Part shown: in pieces, positions 26,387 through 35,398 of the stretch
Layout of the letters: each line of letters starts with the position of its first letter
How positions within the stretch are numbered: position 1 is the first letter of the stretch
Assembly: GCF_900604285.1 (NCBI RefSeq)
Contig: NZ_UWNY01000002.1
Location: 283,818-347,817 of the forward strand
DNA from: Varibaculum vaginae
GTDB taxonomy: Bacteria; Actinomycetota; Actinomycetes; Actinomycetales; Actinomycetaceae
DNA: 64,000 nt
Direction: 5' to 3'
Translations under genes and position numbers: made by a program
Notes under the pieces: model-generated
What the model was told of the DNA's origin: nothing
What the model saw: the letters and a program-made list of their open reading frames with translations, nothing else
The model's database searches: none

Positions 26387-28201
26387 TTAAGAAAGGGGAA
26401 CTTCCCAGATAACTTTTAACCCTCGGGGTGAGGCCGGCTGGATCATACAGATTCCGCCATGACGGCGCGCACGACTTTTTAGATTATCTAACCCCGAACG
26501 TCTGGTAACTGTGGGGTCAAGACCATGTCCATCATCGGTTACCTCTACGCGAATAGAACCATTAGTACCCATCCCACTAATGGTCACCACTACTTGCGCT
26601 GAAGATGCACCCGCGTGACGCGCGGTATTGGATAATGTTTCACGCACTACCGCCACCACATCGTCGGAAATATCATGCCCTACCCGCTGATCGGTCTCTT
26701 CAATCAGGATTTCTTCGTGGGTGGGATCGTTAGCAGACAGGGTCTCGCCATCAATATTTAAAACAAAAGACGGGGCGAATCCCAGCAGGCGCCGTGCCAG
26801 TGAGGCTTCTCGACGTAGACGTTCCACTAAATCTACTGCCGCATCCGGTTCCCGCAAATTGTGCACGATGGCGCGGATCTGTTTCACCGAGTCGTCGACG
26901 CTGGCAAGAGCATCTTGCATTAAAGACTCTGCACGTGCCGAATCAAGATTAGCGCCACTGGCAAACGCTGCGCGAATACGTTCCAATTGCATACCGGTGG
27001 CAAATAGTTGCTGAATTGCCAGGTCGTGAAGATCTTCACCAATTTTTGCGCGTTCATCCAGCAAAGTAGCGATATCGGCCGCATGCTTGGCTCCGGCAAT
27101 TTCTAAAGCCAAAGCCGCCTGGGTCGCAACCTGTTCAGCCATTTCTAATACTGCAGGATCAAACTCGGGTTTTCCCGGCCGCCGCAGTAGTAACAAAACT
27201 CCGATGGCATGGGAGCCGGCCAGGAGGGGAGCATACAGTGCCGCCCCGAATTTGGCTAACTCCGGTACCCGCATAGTGGTTGCCCTTGCTAAGGAATCAA
27301 CGAGTAGGCCTTGGCCTTCTGCCAATACCGTGCGTGCCCGTCCGTGGGGAGGAAAGGTTACCCCGATTAGGTCGGAGGCCGCGTATCCAGAAGCAATTTC
27401 ACACACCCAAGAATCGCCCACGGAAGGTAGCACCAGGAGGGCAGTGTCTGCATCTGCTACCTCTCGTACTGATTGGGCAATGAACTGTAAGGCATCCTCT
27501 TCATCAGTTCCCTCTAATAAAATCGTGGTTAGCTGTTGCGATACCCTGGTCCAGCGTTCACGGGAACGTGAAACTTCGTAAAGACGAGAATTTTCTACTG
27601 CCACCGCCGCTAGGGTAGCTAGCGCTGACACAAAAGCTAAGTCTTGTTCGCTGTAGCCGTCAGGACGGTTGCACAGATAGAGGCGGCCATAAACCTGTTC
27701 ATGGATACGCAGCGGCACCCCCAGGAAAGAAATCATTTCCGGATGGGCAGGTGGGTATCCGGTGAAACGGGGATCAGAGTGCAAATCATTACAGATAATG
27801 CCGTTGTCCACGGGGATCTCCCCGATTATTCCGCGACCGATGGGGGGATGTCCCAGAGATTCGCACTCAGAGACGCTAAGCCCGTGGATATAAAAAGCGC
27901 TGGTTTCCCCACGTGATCCCAAGATAGATAACGCCCCATAGGGGGAGGAGGTGACCGCGCAAGCCTGGTCGACGAAAGCCTGTAAAACTTTATCCTGTTC
28001 CAGGTTTCCCATCAGCTGCAGTACTGAGGAAATCAGTTGCGTGCTATCTGCTGGCAGCGGAGAATGCTGCCCCGATTCATTATTTAATACGGGAGGGATA
28101 TCCAGTGGGGAAGACGCATCAGAATTTTTGTTTCCACCACCAAAAGAAGCAAAAATAGCGGAGTTATTGCCAACTGGAGTTGGTTGGTTACTAAAAGACA
28201 T
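26387..28201 (-). CDS. Sensor histidine kinase with two GAF domains (DevS/DosT-like)
   Basis: Order: Ser/Pro-rich N-terminus (1-50), two GAF domains (about 65-205 and 225-375), a HisKA_3 dimerisation domain with phospho-acceptor His in GEDLHDLAIQQLF, and a HATPase domain (N-box ETLSNTARHAGA, G1 DDGHGLDP, G2 GLDNLKSRARRHGG). No membrane segment, so it is cytoplasmic. The layout matches mycobacterial DevS/DosT redox sensors, though a haem ligand cannot be assigned. ATG 28201 lies inside the end of cydC (11-bp overlap), so it is cotranscribed with cydDC. No cognate LuxR-type regulator is adjacent. Confidence 0.88.
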   Translation of the reverse strand: MSFSNQPTPVGNNSAIFASFGGGNKNSDASSPLDIPPVLNNESGQHSPLPADSTQLISSVLQLMGNLEQDKVLQAFVDQACAVTSSPYGALSILGSRGETSAFYIHGLSVSECESLGHPPIGRGIIGEIPVDNGIICNDLHSDPRFTGYPPAHPEMISFLGVPLRIHEQVYGRLYLCNRPDGYSEQDLAFVSALATLAAVAVENSRLYEVSRSRERWTRVSQQLTTILLEGTDEEDALQFIAQSVREVADADTALLVLPSVGDSWVCEIASGYAASDLIGVTFPPHGRARTVLAEGQGLLVDSLARATTMRVPELAKFGAALYAPLLAGSHAIGVLLLLRRPGKPEFDPAVLEMAEQVATQAALALEIAGAKHAADIATLLDERAKIGEDLHDLAIQQLFATGMQLERIRAAFASGANLDSARAESLMQDALASVDDSVKQIRAIVHNLREPDAAVDLVERLRREASLARRLLGFAPSFVLNIDGETLSANDPTHEEILIEETDQRVGHDISDDVVAVVRETLSNTARHAGASSAQVVVTISGMGTNGSIRVEVTDDGHGLDPTVTRRSGLDNLKSRARRHGGICMIQPASPRGLKVIWEVPLS

Positions 28202-30002
28202 CAACTTGCTCCTGTCGCAGACTCCAAGCATATCCTTGGTGACTTTCCAACAGTTCCCTGTGGGTACCTTGGGCTACGAAAGTTGCCGGCTCATCCGGGC
28301 TGCCATGTGGTTTATCCATGATAAACACTCTATCCGCCTGGTCGAGGGGGGTTAGACGGTGAGTTACTAGAATGACTCCGCGCTGATGTTCCGAGCTACC
28401 TGCACTTAATAAATCACGTAGTAGAGCATCAGCAGTTTCTGGATCCAAGTGCTCGCCCGGCTCATCCAGAGCTAGCAACGGAGCTTTAGCTGCTAAGGCA
28501 CGAGCCAGCAGGATACGGCGGCGTTCCCCACCAGAGATAGTGGTTGCTCCCGAGCCTAACTCGGTTTCGATACCGTCTGGTAGCGAGGAAAGCCACTGGC
28601 CTAAACCGGCTTCTTTCAGGAGTTCTTCGCTCTCGGAGACTGAAAGTTGTCCGTTAGCCACCCGCAGATTCTCTAGAATACTGGTTTCAAAAATATGAGC
28701 GTCCTCGGGAGTAATCACGAAACTAGCAGCAGCCTGCGTACGTGGTAGAGAAGAAATATCTACTCCGTCAATTTTTACGCTCCCAGAAACTGGTTTTAGC
28801 AGACCGGAGAGAGTGTAGAGTAGGGTAGTTTTCCCAATACCGGATTGCCCCACAATCGCCAGGTGATCTCCGGGAGCAAGCCGCAGATTAATCCCCGCTG
28901 CCACCACTGGGCCACCCGGCCAGCCGATAGCTAAATCTTTGGCCTCTAAAATGCTCGGTCCGGTCGCTTGGAGATTTCCTGTCAGTATCTTTTCGGATTC
29001 TTCATCCGCTTTCACCTGTTCTTCCGGGGGTAACATGTTGATAATCCGCAGTGCCGAAGTCGCTGAAATTACCAGTTGCTGGGCGGCAGATCCCAACTGG
29101 GCGGTACCCTCAAAAGCGGAAAGAGGGGTAAGTGCAAGGACTGCTAACATGACCTCGGGGATTGATTGCTGATTAACTGCAAAAATCCCGAAATAAGCCG
29201 CCATAATCACCGACATCAGCATCCCAAACATGTCGATAGCCGCTGCCCAAGCTGCCGGTTTCGCAGTAGCATCTTTTGCTTCATAAAGTTGGTCTTCTAG
29301 ATCGGATAAGCCGGCAAGTACCTGTTGGGTTTGCCCATCAACCGTGATTTGGGCAGCACCATCAACAATGGTCATCGCCACTTCCGAAATATGGGAACGG
29401 CTTTCAGTTTCCCGGCGCTGGGCAATCCGGGTAGAGCGGATAGTAAATAGTGGTCCTACTACTCCTGAGAGCAACAGTCCTAGAGCCAAAAATACTCCAG
29501 CACGCCAATCCACTAGGGAAATCCCAATTACGGTGATAATCCCGACGATAGTGGCCACCATTGCTGGTAGCAGGCTTTTAACCACGAAATCACCAATATT
29601 GTCAACATCGGTTCCCATCCGGTCGAGAATATCTCCGCGGCGCAAACTGGCGATACGGGCAGTATCCGAATGCGAAAGTGTCTTATATAGGTTAGTGCGC
29701 AGAGTGGTCATTCCCGAGACTCCCAACTTATGAGAGGCTAGGCGCTCTAAGTAACGAAATACTGCTTTGGAAATTCCAAAGAAACGCACCGAGACTACTG
29801 CTACCTCGAGGTAGAGGACGGGTGGCATTTGCGAGGCACGCGCAATCAACCAGGCGGCGGTAGCACCCAGGGCGATCGAAGCTCCCAATCCCGCGACACC
29901 CAAAAAACAAGCGAGGAATAAAGTTGTTGGTTTTAGTGCTAAAAGTTTTATTGCCCGCTTTAAAGCCTGACGTTCCTCAGCAGTAATGAACCAAGTTTTC
30001 AT
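28191..30002 (-). CDS. cydC: ABC exporter CydC (cysteine/glutathione, cytochrome bd assembly)
   Basis: Half-transporter with six membrane segments (residues about 20-310) and an ATPase domain: Walker A GQSGIGKTTLL, signature ISGGERRR, Walker B LLALDEP. CydDC heterodimers export reduced thiols and are needed for cytochrome bd assembly; recent work also assigns haem to CydDC. ATG 30002 starts 1 bp after the cydD stop. Assignment as CydC rather than another half-transporter rests on the partner order and the nearby cydAB. Confidence 0.88.
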   Translation of the reverse strand: MKTWFITAEERQALKRAIKLLALKPTTLFLACFLGVAGLGASIALGATAAWLIARASQMPPVLYLEVAVVSVRFFGISKAVFRYLERLASHKLGVSGMTTLRTNLYKTLSHSDTARIASLRRGDILDRMGTDVDNIGDFVVKSLLPAMVATIVGIITVIGISLVDWRAGVFLALGLLLSGVVGPLFTIRSTRIAQRRETESRSHISEVAMTIVDGAAQITVDGQTQQVLAGLSDLEDQLYEAKDATAKPAAWAAAIDMFGMLMSVIMAAYFGIFAVNQQSIPEVMLAVLALTPLSAFEGTAQLGSAAQQLVISATSALRIINMLPPEEQVKADEESEKILTGNLQATGPSILEAKDLAIGWPGGPVVAAGINLRLAPGDHLAIVGQSGIGKTTLLYTLSGLLKPVSGSVKIDGVDISSLPRTQAAASFVITPEDAHIFETSILENLRVANGQLSVSESEELLKEAGLGQWLSSLPDGIETELGSGATTISGGERRRILLARALAAKAPLLALDEPGEHLDPETADALLRDLLSAGSSEHQRGVILVTHRLTPLDQADRVFIMDKPHGSPDEPATFVAQGTHRELLESHQGYAWSLRQEQVDVF

Positions 30003-30003
30003 G

Positions 30004-31785
30004 CTATGCCAACCCCCGGGTAGAGCCTAAGAATTCAGGAATCTTCGCTTCACTGGCTCTGGCGGCCTGTGGCTGGCTATCTTTATATTTCTCGGCTTCT
30101 TCGGCGGTGAAAGGAAGCGAGGAAATCGGTATTACCTGGTCAGCTAACTGAGCCAGTTCCTGGCGGTGAGCAATTAAAACCACGGTTTTCCCCGTTTCTT
30201 TCAACTGCTGGACTACCTGTGCCACTTGCGCCACCAAATGAGCATCTAAATGAGCGGAAGGTTCATCGAGTACGATCAACTGTTTGGTAGAAAGCAAAGC
30301 TCGCACCAGGGCGAGACGTTGCCGCTGACCTCCTGAAATACCTTCCCCACCTGCTCGTAAAAAGGTATTCCAGCCGTCCGGTAGCTTTGCTACTACCTCC
30401 TCAAAACCAGCTAGACGCGCTGCTTTACGAACTTTTTCTCCGACATTTCCCTGGGGGAAAAGCTCGTTTAGATGGGAGGGGCTTTCGGCAATGTTTTGCG
30501 CCAAAGTTCCGGGTAATAGTAGCGGCATTTGCGGTAGCCAAGAAGTTTGCTCCCACCAAGAATCTGGAGAAACCTCATCTAAATTCCTGGTTTTACCGGA
30601 GGCGTCGGTTAGGGTAATGCTGCCACGGTCGCTCGAGAGTTGTTTTAACAGAGTCATAACCGTAGTAGTTTTGCCTTCCCCGGATTTCCCAATCAGGGCG
30701 GTGATAGTGGCTGGTTTAATCTCCATTTTAACGGCATTAGGCGCCCAAGCTCCCCGCGCACGCATTCCTAGATCCGTGATAGTAATAGTGGTTTCTTTTA
30801 AGTTAGGAGCTGGTTTATCTCCACTGGTAGCCGGAGCGGTTTCCAGAATTTCAAAGGCAGATTGCGAAGCCGAAAGCCCATCAGCGGAGGCATGGAAGAA
30901 TTTGCCGACTTGTCTTACGGGTGCATATACCTCGGGAGCTAGCATGATTGCGATTAGGCCGGTATAGAGATCGAGGCCGCCAGCCACCATCCGCAAGCCG
31001 ACGGTAACCGCCACAATTGCTACCGAAAGAATCGAGATGAACTCTAGGACGGCGCCTGATAGGAAGGCGATTCGTAAAGTAGCCATAGTGGTTTGGGTAT
31101 AAGTTTTACCGATGGAGGAAATCTGTTTTTCCGGCCCCCGGTGTCTGCCCAGGCTCTTTAAAGTTGCTAACCCGGCAACTAAATCTAGAAGTTGCCTTCC
31201 CAGATGCTGCATAGTGGCCAGACGGCGATCTGATGCACTCTGGGTCATCAGCCCGATAATCACCATGAATATTGGAATCAGAGGAATAGTTATGATTGCC
31301 ACGAGTGCCGACCAAAAATCCATAATCGCCATCACTAACAGTACTAGGGGAGTGACTGTGACTGCCAAGATTAATTGCGGAATATAGTCCACAAAATACG
31401 GTCCCAGTTTTTCTAGGCCACGGGTAGCTAGGGTAACCGTGTCAGTCCCCTTACGTGCTAACCAGCGCGGTCCGAGTTTTAAACAATGTGCCAGCACTTG
31501 GCCTCGTAGTTCCCTAATCGCTTTTTTTGCGGCTTTATGCTGATGATTGGAGCGGAAATAAGTAAGAGCTACCCGCGCCAAAGATATAGCGGCCAGCCAA
31601 AAAGCAAAATGGGCGACTTGGTCCCAGGGCTGGCGCAACGATATCACCGGAGAAATTAATGCCGAGATTAAAAAGCATTGGGCAACTACTAGTCCTGCTT
31701 GCATAATGCCGGTTATTGCGGTGATAGCAATGGCTAAACGCGCCGACCGGGCATATTTAAGCAGTCTCGGATCAAGTGGTTTCAA
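30004..31785 (-). CDS. cydD: ABC exporter CydD (cytochrome bd assembly)
   Basis: Half-transporter with six membrane segments and an ATPase domain: Walker A GKSGEGKTTTV, signature ISGGQRQRLALVRALL, Walker B LIVLDEPSAHLD. A TTG start at 31785 has GGGAGGA 9 nt upstream. It is 593 residues long. It is followed directly by cydC and the GAF kinase on one transcript, and separated from cydAB by a 556-bp gap full of palindromic repeats, so it may have its own promoter there. Confidence 0.88.
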   Translation of the reverse strand: MKPLDPRLLKYARSARLAIAITAITGIMQAGLVVAQCFLISALISPVISLRQPWDQVAHFAFWLAAISLARVALTYFRSNHQHKAAKKAIRELRGQVLAHCLKLGPRWLARKGTDTVTLATRGLEKLGPYFVDYIPQLILAVTVTPLVLLVMAIMDFWSALVAIITIPLIPIFMVIIGLMTQSASDRRLATMQHLGRQLLDLVAGLATLKSLGRHRGPEKQISSIGKTYTQTTMATLRIAFLSGAVLEFISILSVAIVAVTVGLRMVAGGLDLYTGLIAIMLAPEVYAPVRQVGKFFHASADGLSASQSAFEILETAPATSGDKPAPNLKETTITITDLGMRARGAWAPNAVKMEIKPATITALIGKSGEGKTTTVMTLLKQLSSDRGSITLTDASGKTRNLDEVSPDSWWEQTSWLPQMPLLLPGTLAQNIAESPSHLNELFPQGNVGEKVRKAARLAGFEEVVAKLPDGWNTFLRAGGEGISGGQRQRLALVRALLSTKQLIVLDEPSAHLDAHLVAQVAQVVQQLKETGKTVVLIAHRQELAQLADQVIPISSLPFTAEEAEKYKDSQPQAARASEAKIPEFLGSTRGLA

Positions 31786-31870
31786 AACAAGTGTCCTCCC
31801 TGCAATTTATGGGACTATTTTCCCACACGAACCTGAAAACTCTAAACGCGCAACCCTAGCTAGTTACTAA

Positions 31871-31901
31871 GCGCGGGAGAGGGATTTCTCCTCCCACGCT
31901 C
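31871..31901 (+). repeat. Truncated type-1 arm
   Basis: The left arm and linker only (GCGGGAGAGGGATTTCTCC then CTCCCACGC); it resembles the left half of copy B at 48371-48475 read on the minus strand. Confidence 0.5.
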
Positions 31902-31944
31902 ATTCCGGGTCTGGGTGGAAAAAGCACTCAGTACGAAGGTGCGG

Positions 31945-32036
31945 GGACTGGGGTAGAAAAAGTACTCGTGGGATCCCGGTGACCCTCGCTTGCGCTCGGC
32001 TCAAGCCCCCTCTCGCATCTTTTTCTACCCCAGTCC
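31945..32036. repeat. Type-2 palindromic intergenic element
   Basis: Perfect 18-bp arms (GGACTGGGGTAGAAAAAG, 31945-31962, pairing with 32019-32036) enclose a core very similar to that at 13450-13504. The arm sequence is unrelated to that copy except for the G-rich/A-rich character. Confidence 0.8.
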
Positions 32037-32053
32037 GGTTACTCCGGCTGTGG

Positions 32054-32161
32054 GCGGGGGGGGGGTAGGTTTTATCCGAGTGGGCGCGGTGGGCATAAGA
32101 ATTCGGAAAACGTCGCTACGTTTTCCGAATCTTGGGCGGGAGGAAAAACCTAGCCCCCGCA
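32054..32161 (-). repeat. Type-1 palindromic intergenic element (copy C)
   Basis: A perfect 13-bp inner stem (ATTCGGAAAACGT, 32101-32113, pairing with 32118-32130) lies inside outer arms related to GGGGGCTAGGTTTT. Read on the minus strand, the linkers are CCTCCCGCCCAA and CCCACTCGG, as in copies A and B. A G-run of ten is at 32056-32065. Confidence 0.8.
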
Positions 32162-32237
32162 TCCTTGTTCCGAGGCATCCTTGTTCCGAGTGATTTTCGG
32201 CTTCGGACCTGTAGTGGGAGCAATAGTCGCGGGGTAA

Positions 32238-32282
32238 AAATAGTGTTGGCCTTGGCTATTTCAGCCAAGGCCAACACTATTT
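32238..32282 (-). terminator. Terminator of cydB (bidirectional in form)
   Basis: A perfect 20-bp stem (AAATAGTGTTGGCCTTGGCT) with a 5-nt loop. On the minus strand it is followed by TTTTACCCC, and on the plus strand by ATTTAGTTTT. Confidence 0.85.
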
Positions 32283-32341
32283 ATTTAGTTTTATCGTTCG
32301 GTACCTAGTCGGAAGTTACCTGATAGGTGCCGATTATTTGC

Positions 32342-33478
32342 CTAGCTTTCCGCGAGGAAAGAAGCACCTTGACGGATCTTGTCCCAGGGAACACCGGGGT
32401 TCTCGTCCAGATCCTCCAGGGTGATCTTCAGTGGCATCCGCGTGTAGCTCCAGTAGGTGTACCCCAAAACAATGGGAACCACTATCAGCGCGATCACTAG
32501 CATAATCGCCAACGTGGACTGCGAGGAGGAAGCATCCCAAATGGTCAGAGAGAACTCTGGCTTAATGGAAGACTTCATCGCATTGGGTGCCATTGCGGTA
32601 AAGATCCACGCCACGGCTCCGGCGATTCCAACGGAGTGGGCGAGCAAGGTACCCCATTCAGATCCGCGCATAGCCATCAAAACTGCGGCAACGAACGCCA
32701 AAGCTGCGATGATAAGCGGGATCCACGCCATAGCTTGCATGGCGTAAAGGAACTGCCCCCAAAGCGCAGCTACTGCAACTAAAACTGTATCCGCAATCGC
32801 GAACTTACCGAGCAGGTTCTTAGCGCGGTTTTGCACCTCGCCAGTGGTGCGCAGAGCCAAGTAAGCCAAGCCCTGAGTAGCGAAAACCAACGCTAGCATG
32901 ACCCCACCTGCAATGGTGTAGGGGGTAAGCAGCGAGAGGAATACGCTACCGGCAGGGGCCCCCTGAGAAGTGAAGTTGTGGACGTGCTTGCTGAGATCAG
33001 CAGCTCCCGCCACGGCTTCACCGGGGGTGTTGTACTGGGTAATCGCAATATTCATGCCCTGAACCAGGTTAGCGAAGGCCACCCCGAACAGAATTGGAAC
33101 TAGCCATACAACAATGGTCTGCCAGCTGTCCCAGCGACCCCGCCAAGCAGCCGAGGCTACCTTGGTGCGCCACTCAATCGCGCAGATGCGGATAATTAGG
33201 CAGAACAGAATCAGGAACAGTGCCAGGTACATTCCAGAGAACATGGTTGCGTACCATTCCGGGAAGGCGGCGAAAGTCGCGCCTCCGGCGGTCAGCAACC
33301 AAACCTCGTTACCATCCCAAACCGGGCCGAAGGTCTTTTGAACCTGAGAGCGTTCGCGGTCGGTCTTGGCTACCAGTGGCATTACCATGCCGGCGCCTAC
33401 CCCGAACCCTTCCAGTACCAGATAGCCAGTCCAGAGGACGGCGATCAGGATGAACCAAATAACTTGTAGAATAGTCAT
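32342..33478 (-). CDS. cydB: Cytochrome bd oxidase subunit II
   Basis: Membrane subunit partnering CydA in the quinol oxidase that reduces oxygen to water with high affinity. The N-terminus (WFILIAVLWTGYLVLEGFGVGAGM) and FGPVWDGNEVWLLTAGGATFAAFP are family hallmarks. It has 378 residues and eight or nine hydrophobic segments. ATG 33478 has AGGAGA upstream. It starts 21 bp after cydA, and the transcript ends at the strong terminator at 32238-32282. Confidence 0.96.
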   Translation of the reverse strand: MTILQVIWFILIAVLWTGYLVLEGFGVGAGMVMPLVAKTDRERSQVQKTFGPVWDGNEVWLLTAGGATFAAFPEWYATMFSGMYLALFLILFCLIIRICAIEWRTKVASAAWRGRWDSWQTIVVWLVPILFGVAFANLVQGMNIAITQYNTPGEAVAGAADLSKHVHNFTSQGAPAGSVFLSLLTPYTIAGGVMLALVFATQGLAYLALRTTGEVQNRAKNLLGKFAIADTVLVAVAALWGQFLYAMQAMAWIPLIIAALAFVAAVLMAMRGSEWGTLLAHSVGIAGAVAWIFTAMAPNAMKSSIKPEFSLTIWDASSSQSTLAIMLVIALIVVPIVLGYTYWSYTRMPLKITLEDLDENPGVPWDKIRQGASFLAES

Positions 33479-33499
33479 CTCTTCGATCTCCTATCTGAC

Positions 33500-35035
33500 C
33501 TAGTAAGCAAAGCTTAGGTTCTTGCCAGCATCCTCGCCATGCACTGCCTTTTCATTGGCATTGACGTGGATACCTTCCTTAACGTAACGCTTAATCAACA
33601 GGAACCAGACAATGCCTAGTGCCAGGTAAATTAGCGTGAAGCCCAACATGGTAATCAGAACCTGCCAGGCGGGGACTGCAAACGAAAGCCCATGGGCGGT
33701 AAGCATAAATACCGAGGATCCATCGACTTGCATATCCACTGGGTGCACGATAAATGGCTGACGACCCCATTCGGTGAATAGCCAGCCGAAGGTGATAGCC
33801 AGGTAGGGCATCGGCAAGCACCAAATGGCGAACTTGCCCAAGCCGGTGGACTTAGAAATCTTGCCACCCTTGGTAGCAACCAGACCCCAAATAGCCAGGA
33901 TTGCCGAGAAAATACCGAAGATCATCATTAGTCGGAAGCTCCAGAAGCTGAAGATGATATTCGGGCTGAAGTCAACCGGCTGTGACTGCATATCGTAGCC
34001 GCGCTGGCTGAGAATCTCCGAGAACATCGAGCCGTATTGCTGGTTCAAAGTATCCAGGCCTTCGACCTTTCCGGTGAAGGAATTGGTGGCCATGAAGGAG
34101 TAAACGCCGGGTACCTCGCCAATCTTGGAGATCTGGTCGCAGCTAGCGTTGAGTGGTCCGAAAGCAGCGATTGTGAAGGGGGCGCCTTCCCCGGCTTTCG
34201 GGGTCTGGCATAGGGCTTCAGCTGCCGCCATCTTGGCTGGCTGGTGCTGAGCAACTAGTTGACCTTGCACGTGTCCAGTGACTGCGGTTAGCAGGCCGCC
34301 AATAATCATGACGAGCATGCCGAAGCGAGCAATTGGGCGCCAAATGTCACGGGCTTCGGTTTCGGCGCCGGCGTTGGCAGAGCGAACCATCCACCAAATA
34401 GCGATACCGGCAACGAAGGTGCCGACCAGCAGCCAAGAAGTGGTTAGAACGTGGGTATAGGCCGCCCACAATACTGGGTTGAGTAATACCTGGAAGAAGC
34501 CAGCTAGACCGTCCAACTGTGCACGGCCGGTTTCCGGATCAAAGGTTGCCCCTACCGGGTGCTGCATCCAGGAGTTTGCCCCGATAATCCAGAGAGCCGA
34601 AGTGTTAACCCCGACAAAGACCAGCCAAGCGCACGTGAGGTGTACTTTCTTAGATAGCCGACCCCAGCCGAAAATCCATAGCCCCAGGAAGGTGGACTCC
34701 ATGAAGAAAGAAATAAGAGCCTCGCACGCTAGCGGGGCTCCGAAGATGTCGCCCACGAAGCGGGAGTATTCTGACCAGTTCATGCCGAACTGGAATTCTT
34801 GCACGATACCGGTGGCTACACCGAGTGCAAAGTTAATTAGGAACAGTTTTCCGAAGAACCGTGTCGCCTTCAGCCAATATTCCTCGCCGGTTTTGTGCCA
34901 TTTAGTTTGCATAATGGCAACTAGGAGGGACATGCCGATGGTGAACGGAACCAGGATGAAATGGTAGACGGTGGTAATACCGAACTGCCATCGCGCCAAC
35001 ATGGTGGCATCTAATGCTGTTGCAGCAATAGTCAT
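33500..35035 (-). CDS. cydA: Cytochrome bd oxidase subunit I
   Basis: Haem-bearing quinol-oxidising subunit. The axial His25 (TTVYHFILVPFT), the second haem region (ACEALISFFMESTFLGLW) and the quinol loop (GQLVAQHQPAKMAA) are visible. The quinol loop is the short kind typical of actinobacteria. ATG 35035 (AAAGGCGAG upstream) gives 511 residues; the frame is open further but that part is unlike CydA and contains the operator-like palindrome. It heads cydAB. Confidence 0.96.
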   Translation of the reverse strand: MTIAATALDATMLARWQFGITTVYHFILVPFTIGMSLLVAIMQTKWHKTGEEYWLKATRFFGKLFLINFALGVATGIVQEFQFGMNWSEYSRFVGDIFGAPLACEALISFFMESTFLGLWIFGWGRLSKKVHLTCAWLVFVGVNTSALWIIGANSWMQHPVGATFDPETGRAQLDGLAGFFQVLLNPVLWAAYTHVLTTSWLLVGTFVAGIAIWWMVRSANAGAETEARDIWRPIARFGMLVMIIGGLLTAVTGHVQGQLVAQHQPAKMAAAEALCQTPKAGEGAPFTIAAFGPLNASCDQISKIGEVPGVYSFMATNSFTGKVEGLDTLNQQYGSMFSEILSQRGYDMQSQPVDFSPNIIFSFWSFRLMMIFGIFSAILAIWGLVATKGGKISKSTGLGKFAIWCLPMPYLAITFGWLFTEWGRQPFIVHPVDMQVDGSSVFMLTAHGLSFAVPAWQVLITMLGFTLIYLALGIVWFLLIKRYVKEGIHVNANEKAVHGEDAGKNLSFAY

Positions 35036-35107
35036 TCTGCTCGCCTTTCCGTTTCTAGTCGGTTTAGAAGTCGCTGCCCACCAGGAGCTTGCTCGGGCAA
35101 AGTCCAT

Positions 35108-35125
35108 AGTGACAACGTTGTCACT
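35108..35125. promoter_or_regulatory. 18-bp perfect palindrome in cydA leader (candidate operator)
   Basis: AGTGACAACGTTGTCACT, 73 bp upstream of the cydA start. On the minus strand a TACTCT hexamer lies 2 bp before it, so a repressor bound here would cover the transcription start. The centre AACGTT resembles LacI-type sites; the half-site spacing does not fit CRP or Rex. The binding protein is unknown. Confidence 0.5.
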
Positions 35126-35398
35126 TAGAGTAGCTTGTTTTTCAGGTAGTCGCTAAGCAATTCCCAGGATTCCCTAAGAATTAGCCCTGTTTTACGACAG
35201 AATTAAGAAATGTGGAATAATGATCATGGATGGTTTCCACCGGCGCACTACGGAGGAAGTCAACCCAGAGGGACTATTTTCCTAGGAAAACTTTCTGGCG
35301 TGGGGCGAATATGCTCGCGTAACCAAGGGCTTCCGTCCCAGGGGGACGGCGTAATATAGGGGACTCGCCAGTGCGGGCGTGTCCAGGTGAGATCAGTG
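35126..35398. other. Divergent promoter region between cydA and RNase E/G
   Basis: No gene was seen. It should hold both promoters; AGGTGAG at 35385-35391 is the ribosome-binding site of the right-hand gene. Confidence 0.5.

Larger units (their letters stand above)
31786..32341. other. Repeat-filled gap between cydD and cydB
   Basis: No gene is seen in 556 bp. It contains a truncated type-1 arm (31871-31901), a type-2 element, a full type-1 element and a bidirectional terminator. Confidence 0.7.

Noticed and set aside
32051-32065. G-run as a sequencing artefact
   Set aside because: Kept only as a note: ten G in a row is error-prone, but it lies in an element arm whose partner has CCCCC, so it is at least partly real.
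35108-35125. Rex or CRP/FNR site at the cydA leader
   Set aside because: GTGA and TCAC are 8 bp apart instead of 6 for CRP, and the TTGTGAA half-sites of Rex are absent.
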